Below, piece after piece: positions 8,616-13,115 of a stretch of 13,115 nt of DNA. The position numbers and the translations under genes are program-made. Every line of letters starts with the position of its first letter. Within the stretch, counting starts at the first letter, position 1. Source of the DNA: Basidiobolus heterosporus B8920. Its lineage: Eukaryota > Basidiobolomycota > Basidiobolomycetes > Basidiobolales > Basidiobolaceae. The stretch is taken from contig JNET01031322.1 in assembly GCA_000697455.1 (NCBI GenBank), positions 1-13,115 on the forward strand. Direction: 5' to 3'. Under the pieces are notes generated by a model. The model made no database searches. It was not told where the DNA came from and saw only the letters and a list, made by a program, of their open reading frames with translations.

Positions 8616-9221
8616 ATGGCACTTTATTACAGTATCGTATTCGGATTCATGATCACCGAGATGTCCTTGTTCTTGTTGATGGTGAGTCCATTTCCCCATC
8701 GACTAAAGCAGTCGATCTTGATGAAACTCGATTCTTCCAAGTGGATGCATCGACTCAATTTCTATGTCAATATCGCACTCTTTTTCGTCTTTATCTTGTT
8801 TGTGGATTCGATCATCCGGATGGTCAGTTCTACCGAGGAAGCAAACATTGCTAACCAAGCAGATCCACGTACCGACTCGCAACTTCATCTCCGCAAGTTC
8901 TATAGCCAAAGAAATTTCTATTTGACCGGGTTCACTCTATTCATGTCACTCATCTTGAACCGTACTTTCTTCGTGATTATGGATTTATATCACGCCGAGG
9001 TACAGGTTGAGAAGCTTCGTAATGGTCATTCCAATGGCAAGCCCAAATATGTTGAACACTCCGAGGCGGAGAATGCAGAGAACGCAAGAAGAATCGAGGA
9101 GCTACGTAAGGAAGTGGAACAACTAAGACAGAAGGATCGTGATGTTGAGCAGCTAAAGGAACGTGCTGGTAAAGAAGCCGCAGAGTACCACAAGCTTTCT
9201 AATGCTCAAGCAAGTTATTAA
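8616..9221 (+). CDS. BAP31/Yet-type ER membrane protein, 201 aa
   Basis: This is a homologue of animal BCAP31/BCAP29 and yeast Yet1/Yet3, polytopic ER proteins that act in export and quality control of membrane proteins. The start is MALYYSIVFGF at 8616, the family's usual N-terminus. The frame is open back to 8493, but those codons lie upstream of and across the TATA box at 8547, so they are probably not in the mRNA. Three membrane segments lie at about residues 4-24, 47-67 and 101-122. Family landmarks are PFPHRLKQSILMKL after the first segment, FVDSIIRM after the second and LRKFYSQRNFYLTGFTLFMSLILNR entering the third. A charged cytosolic coiled coil covers ~150-195. Unlike mammalian BAP31, the C-terminus (NAQASY) has no KKxx ER-retrieval signal. 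No intron is seen. It converges on the DCTN4 gene, whose stop is 236 bases away. Confidence 0.92.
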   Translation: MALYYSIVFGFMITEMSLFLLMVSPFPHRLKQSILMKLDSSKWMHRLNFYVNIALFFVFILFVDSIIRMVSSTEEANIANQADPRTDSQLHLRKFYSQRNFYLTGFTLFMSLILNRTFFVIMDLYHAEVQVEKLRNGHSNGKPKYVEHSEAENAENARRIEELRKEVEQLRQKDRDVEQLKERAGKEAAEYHKLSNAQASY

Positions 9222-9333
9222 CATGTTCACAGTCCCTCAACCCCAGCCCCAACCCCACAGCCTTAATCTTGAATGTGAAAGAATACATATATATATAAAG
9301 CCAATGTATTGTATATATCCATGCCACTTTATC

Positions 9334-9339
9334 AATAAA
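9334..9339 (+). terminator. Polyadenylation signal AATAAA for BAP31
   Basis: AATAAA lies 113 bases after the stop, following TATATATA-type efficiency elements near 9288-9297 and 9312-9318. The 3' UTR begins with a C-rich run (9232-9263). The convergent DCTN4 transcript from the other strand probably overlaps this 3' UTR. Confidence 0.65.
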
Positions 9340-9456
9340 AATAGACATTCGAGAAATACAAAGGGTAAATCTCAATCAACTGTACCCAACCCAATCATTG
9401 TCCAAAATGAGTGCTTCTTCAACACCTCGGTCTCTGTCTCGTCATCGGACGCTCTT

Positions 9457-11354
9457 TTAGAGTAGGAGTAAGTTACGAGCAATGGAAACTAGATTCTGGG
9501 TTAATACGTCATTTCGTGATTCAGGAAATATGATTAGAAGTACCGTTAACTCCGGCGTTTCCACCTTGGGAATGACTTCAAGCGATACGGTGACAGTATT
9601 AGCCTTAATATCCTCAATTCCAATCATATTGGTGGCTGGAGGCGTCCTCAAGAGCTTTGATCCCCTCTTATTCTCATCATCTTCAATCTCCCACACATCT
9701 CTGTAGGCGTCAACCGAGAACTGGGGTGCTAGGACGCTTATCTATTTAGAGTTAGAGGTTAGGTTGTTCATGGGAAATGGCTGGGAGGATAGTGAGATGA
9801 GCGTGTAGGACTGAGGACTTACCTGTGCCTCATTGTCATGCGTGTTGACCGCAGTCGCTAGCGTCACATCAACTTTTGTATAAAGCGGATTTGTGAACTT
9901 CAAATGGATCTGGGTTGCTACGTTGATGCGTAGAGTGGGTTGGCTGGTGATAGTAATGATTGGAATGTAGTGGCTACAGGAGTGGGGGTGACGTCAGTAT
10001 ACGTGCTTGGAGTGTGTATATATACTCAAACTCATACATTGCTGTGAATCGGATCTTGAACCTGGTGGAGTTAGCCTTCTGATCCGGTTTGATTAGTATC
10101 TGCCGACATGTCTTGCATCGCTTCGACCTTTTAGTGCGTAAATGGATTCTTTGGGGCCGAAGTTTACTATGTGAAAAGTATATAATGTGAACTTGTTCTA
10201 GAATGAGAAAGATTGTCAGGACAGATTACCTAATATCATATGGCTGACTATTCAATTGTTTGAGTCTTTGCTTCAATGTGGAAACTAGAATGTAAGGAGT
10301 TAGCATATGTTAGAGGCTGCGAAAGGATAAAGGTTATGGTTGGGGTTATGGTTGGGGTTAGGGACTTACTAGAATTAGCCTCAGTAAGATTTAAGAGTTC
10401 TTCGACCTGGTTTTTCTCATCTGGCAGCTTTACTTGAGACTCATATACCTCTACTGGCAACACTGGCTGGCCCAACTGGTTCAGGTGGGTTTTATTGTAA
10501 ATAGGTACCCCGGGGATTGACAGCAGGGATGTTGGTATTGAAGCAAAAGTCGGTTGGTTGACTCGAATGGTCTTTTCAAAATACTCTTTCAAATTTTCGA
10601 ATTCTTGAACATCTGGATTCTCGTCCTCGTATTTCTGCATAGCAACTAAATAATTAGTGTCATAAGTAAAAGTTTCTCTATTTATATTCCAAAATATCGC
10701 CGCTTCTTACCTGCCAGTCCCGTCGGCCTCTCAAATGTTAACTGGATCTCCCGAGAATCCCAACGACACACACCACATGTTAGATAATAATTACCTCCAT
10801 TAGATGAGACTCCAGGACTGGCTACGAGTCCACCCTCGTTAGCAACTACCGATAACGTATTCTCGCATATAGGGCACTCAAAGCAGTTTCTGGCACAGCT
10901 GCATTCCAAGTGCTTGCATGGTTAGAGAACAACTTTTAGAAAGAGTAAGAGATAAGTTCTCTTACCGATTTTTCTCATACTTTACCGAAGCAGTAGGAAC
11001 CTCGAACAAGCAGTTGGGACAGTAGTAAGAGACTATCTCCTCTTGCAAACAACGAGTACATTTCACTGACTCGCACTGTTCACAGTAATATAATTTGGAT
11101 ACTGGTAAAGTGACTAATTCAGCACTATGTCCCTCAAACGTAAACTCCAAGGGATCGCTTAACATTTCAGTTTCTACAGTTGTAGGGATTATGGGCTTTG
11201 GGGGCTCAGCTCGTTCATAGCGTGAAGCACTTCTACTAGGTGTGTAAGGGCTATCTCGAGATGGTAAAGTAGCAGGAGTACGCTTATATAGATCAGCACA
11301 ACCACAACGATAGTGAACAAAAGGTTGCGAACTTTCTAGTCGTGTTCGATACAT
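9457..11354 (-). CDS. DCTN4: Dynactin subunit 4 (p62), 490 aa, seven exons
   Basis: This is the p62 subunit of the dynactin pointed-end complex, which helps dynein select cargo and reach membranes and the nuclear envelope. Exons on the minus strand are 11354-10966, 10898-10711, 10645-10370, 10284-10230, 10166-10038, 9973-9823 and 9741-9457. The six introns are 67, 65, 85, 63, 64 and 81 nt, all GT-AG, and every junction keeps frame. The zinc cluster matches the family: C91xxC94, C99xxC102, C112PNC115, C131xxxC135xxC138xxC141 and C171GVC174RW. KNRC is split by intron 1. Exon 4 (TLKQRLKQLNSQP) and exon 5 (LRPQRIHLRTKRSKRC320KTC323) match the human QQRL and LYPRHKHLLIKRSLRCRKC region. FKIRFTAIHYIPIITI begins the C-terminal beta domain, which includes LKFTNPL. 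The ATG at 11352-11354 is used; a GTG two codons earlier is not a likely start. Length is near human (460). The last ~25 residues are poorly conserved. Confidence 0.93.
10320..10365 (-). repeat. Telomere-like GGTTAGGG/GGTTGGGG array inside DCTN4 intron 3
   Basis: On the plus strand the intron reads as alternating GGTTATGG and TTGGGG units ending in GGTTAGGG; the transcript strand is CCCTAACC/CCATAACC. The units resemble TTAGGG telomere repeats but are degenerate. They also supply several CTAAC-like strings close to the donor. Position 5'-proximal in an 85-nt intron argues for simple-sequence expansion rather than a branch-point role. Confidence 0.6.
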
Positions 11355-11710
11355 TAGCACACCAAGAAGTCAGCCAGAATAAGCACTGGAAGCTTTTTGT
11401 TCTCACAGGTGGCTTGGCTCTGTGGCAGACAAAACTTCTCGTATATTTAAATTATAGAACTACTTTAATCACTTGATCCTTTAACCCCTGAATTCCCCTA
11501 TTTGCGAAGATTATCAAACCATAAAAGGCCACCCTAGAATTCATTGATGAGAAGTTGAATAACACTTAACAATTCTCTCTAACCTTAACTCTAAGACTGC
11601 TATTAATCGAGATATAACCTCCAATGTAGTGTCTTTTTCAAACATCGCAGGATACAAAATTGAGACACAGTCAAACTACTTGAGGTACCCTGAGACACTG
11701 TATTATCCAT
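11355..11710. promoter_or_regulatory. Divergent interval between DCTN4 and the small downstream gene
   Basis: No recognised gene is present. The interval must hold the DCTN4 promoter on the minus strand; an AT-rich patch (TATATTTAAATTATAG, 11433-11448) lies about 80 bases upstream of its ATG. On the plus strand, ATAAAAGG at 11521-11528 is a TATA-like element. A start-less open frame on the plus strand from 11570 to 11736 is treated under findings. Confidence 0.4.
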
Positions 11711-11980
11711 ATGATAAAAGTGAGTGGAAGCTAACTTGATCGAATGTCCTACCCTCTCTAGTTAATGTACTTTCCTTGGATTGTTCTTCTCTCGGCCGTA
11801 TCGGCATTTCCCTACCCTAATCCTAGCTCGGCTACGGGGTTGTTGATGGAAATTAGCCACTCAGATACTATACAACGGTTAGATATCGGAGAAAATCCAA
11901 CACTGCATATTCCTTCTCTGAAAGAATTCGTTCAACGACTTGTATTTATCGGTTCCTTCTTGGGGCCAGTGACGATGTGA
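11711..11980 (+). CDS. Candidate small secreted or membrane protein, 71-75 aa
   Basis: I do not recognise this protein. The uninterrupted frame runs from ATG 11765 to TGA 11978-11980 (71 aa). It begins MYFPWIVLLSAVSAFPYPNP, a hydrophobic stretch ending in an Ala-Val-Ser-Ala type signal-peptidase site. A second amphipathic/hydrophobic stretch (FVQRLVFIGSFLGP) lies near the C-terminus. A GTGAGT...CTAAC...CTCTAG sequence at 11720-11761 looks like a 42-nt intron; splicing it would join ATG-ATA-AAA at 11711-11719 in frame and give a 75-aa protein starting MIKLMYFP. AATAAA begins four bases after the stop. The same intron could instead join a different upstream frame, giving another short product, so the frame is uncertain. 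No homologue comes to mind. Confidence 0.4.
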
Positions 11981-11983
11981 TGG

Positions 11984-11989
11984 AATAAA
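11984..11989 (+). terminator. Polyadenylation signal AATAAA after the small candidate gene
   Basis: AATAAA lies three bases beyond the TGA of the 11765 frame. The signal is unusually close to the stop, which is possible in compact fungal transcripts. Confidence 0.45.
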
Positions 11990-12143
11990 ATTTGCATAAA
12001 GAACACGTAAAAGATGGGTGGATTCTAGTTTAGTTCTATGACTAGTAAATCAATGTTTGGATTGAATCCGACCTTTGAAACGCATAAAGCGTGGCTTGGT
12101 TTGGACTTGATCGATCATTGGAGAAGATCGCCACATATCTGAC

Positions 12144-12150
12144 TATATAT
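12144..12150 (+). promoter_or_regulatory. TATA box of the BTB-BACK gene
   Basis: TATATAT lies 91 bases before the ATG at 12241, followed by a CT/CA-rich leader (CATCCACCAA repeated near 12200-12230) typical of fungal transcription starts. Confidence 0.5.
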
Positions 12151-12240
12151 TGGTACATTCAAAGTCACAGTCGTTGATTATTTTGAACATCTAACATTTA
12201 TCATCCACCAACTTACTTCCATCCACCAACCATACCCAAG

Positions 12241-13115
12241 ATGCATCTGAACTCAATAGCATTAGCCAAGACTAAAAATCGACATACTTACGGCCCCGAT
12301 AATAAATCCCTCCGTTGTGACCAGCCTCTACCAGCCCTTCCCTGTAGCACACCTATCCTTACTCCCGGTAGTCATTCATTAGAGCCCGGTTTCCGGGTGG
12401 ACTTCTCTAGTTATTTCCAGACCACTTTATTTGCTGATGCATACATTTTACACCCAAACACATCAGAATTAATCCCGGTACATCGTATCCTGCTTGCCAC
12501 TCAATCAGGTTACTTTGAGCGTACATTCCGGGACATTGAAAAAAACTGCCTCGGGTACTCAGAAGACGGTAAACTTATGGTTGGCGTGCCTATTCTAGAT
12601 GACCACAAAGATTGCTTAAGAACGGTTGTAGGATTTATGTACAGTCAGCGCATCACAGTATCAGCTCAATCAATTGTACCTTGTCTAGCTGTCGGGGAGA
12701 TTCTCGAAATCCCGACCTTGATCCAGATTTTGATGCAGCATCTGAACAGTTCATTCCTACCAGAACGGGCCTTTCGGGTGCTACGAGAAGCAACCGAGTA
12801 TCACCTGCCCCAGAGCTATATTGATCATTGTTTCGCGGTCATTGCCAGGTTTTACACCATTGATGAGATTATGCAAAATCTAGATGAGATATTTGTCTTA
12901 CCAGAAGATACTTTCTTGAGCTTCGTCGGAATCCTGACGAAAGCATCAGATCTCGATCGCATACAACTCATCTCTGGCTACATCAGACACAGGGCCACGG
13001 ACTGGGAAGAGATGATCACCTTGGGGGTGAGATTGTTTCACTCCGTGGATTTCTTTCAATGCGACACCGAAACCTTGGAAAAGGTATACCAGTTACCCGG
13101 GGTTCCGAGAGAAGA
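12241..13115 (+). CDS. BTB-BACK domain protein, N-terminal 291 aa, cut by window edge
   Basis: The frame is open from ATG 12241 to the last base with no stop, so the gene is partial at its 3' end. Residues ~1-55 are a Pro/Ser-containing leader without known domain. The BTB/POZ domain covers ~60-170: ADAYILHP, then the signature IPVHRILLATQSGYFERTF (~78-96), VGFMYSQRITV (~129-140) and LAVGEILEIPTLIQILMQHL (~149-168). A BACK domain follows from ~173: AFRVLREATEYHLPQSYIDHCFAVIARFY and PEDTFLSFV. BTB domains mediate dimerisation, and BTB-BACK proteins often act as CUL3 ubiquitin-ligase adaptors. Whether a Kelch or other substrate domain follows is not visible. The ~25-residue insertion between HRILLATQ and the GFMYS part (with FRDIEKNCLGYSEDGK) is longer than in animal KLHL proteins. 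The ATG is the first after the TATA box at 12144. Confidence 0.88.
   Translation, partial: MHLNSIALAKTKNRHTYGPDNKSLRCDQPLPALPCSTPILTPGSHSLEPGFRVDFSSYFQTTLFADAYILHPNTSELIPVHRILLATQSGYFERTFRDIEKNCLGYSEDGKLMVGVPILDDHKDCLRTVVGFMYSQRITVSAQSIVPCLAVGEILEIPTLIQILMQHLNSSFLPERAFRVLREATEYHLPQSYIDHCFAVIARFYTIDEIMQNLDEIFVLPEDTFLSFVGILTKASDLDRIQLISGYIRHRATDWEEMITLGVRLFHSVDFFQCDTETLEKVYQLPGVPRE

Noticed and set aside
9163-9465. Plus-strand 100-codon frame overlapping the BAP31 end
   Set aside because: It reads out of frame through the BAP31 coiled coil and its C-rich 3' UTR; a shadow without family signature.
9989-9996. Perfect TGACGTCA (CRE palindrome) in DCTN4 intron 5
   Set aside because: A single 8-mer inside an intron far from either promoter; no reason to call it regulatory.
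11355-11360. GTG start two codons before the DCTN4 ATG
   Set aside because: Nuclear eukaryotic genes rarely start with GTG; the ATG at 11352-11354 is sufficient.
12612-12824. Plus-strand 70-codon frame within the BTB region
   Set aside because: It is an out-of-frame shadow of the BTB-BACK coding sequence, which is continuous through this stretch.
1-13115. A new multi-gene system
   Set aside because: Recognised genes are conserved single-copy type housekeeping genes of unrelated pathways on both strands with separate promoters. Nothing ties them into a joint system.

Overview
The window looks like nuclear DNA of a fungus. The genes are eukaryotic and split by short introns (42-117 nt) with GT-AG borders and CTAAC/CTAAT-type branch points. 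Intergenic DNA is AT-rich, and there are TATA boxes and AATAAA signals. The gene set is a SWI/SNF SMARCC/Swi3 subunit, an RNase P/MRP zinc-ribbon subunit, a BAP31/Yet-type ER protein, dynactin p62 and a BTB-BACK protein. The SMARCC protein keeps the long animal-like N-terminal module, and p62 resembles both animal and filamentous-fungal versions. I therefore favour an early-diverging (zygomycete- or chytrid-grade) fungus. That placement is inference; no rRNA or marker gene is present to prove it.

Layout. 1-1359 is gene-poor and carries small tandem duplications. 1360-2502 holds a promoter (CACGTG, TGACTCA, TATATAAG), a leader with a 17-codon upstream ORF, an unrecognised proline/tyrosine-rich protein gene (1720-2424) and its AATAAA. 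2503-4045 is another gene-poor stretch. 4046-4600 (minus) is a three-exon RPP21/Rpr2 gene. A 316-bp divergent promoter region separates it from the SMARCC gene (4917-8056, plus, three exons, one GC-AG intron). Next come a C-rich 3' UTR, a promoter with four ACGTCA/TGACGT sites and a TATA box, and the BAP31-like gene (8616-9221). It ends tail to tail with a seven-exon dynactin subunit 4 gene (9457-11354, minus). At 11711-11980 lies a candidate small secreted or membrane protein with a possible 42-nt intron. The window closes with the first 291 codons of a BTB-BACK protein (12241-13115), cut by the right edge.

The genes are housekeeping functions from unrelated pathways: chromatin remodelling, tRNA 5' maturation, ER membrane traffic and dynein cargo transport. 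Nothing indicates that they work as one system. I see no transposon of clear identity, CRISPR array, prokaryotic operon or new defence-like system. The points most worth a second look are the GC-AG intron inside the SWIRM domain, the unknown gene with its compact promoter and upstream ORF, the bZIP-site cluster in front of the ER protein gene, and the small ambiguous gene near 11.7-12.0 kb.
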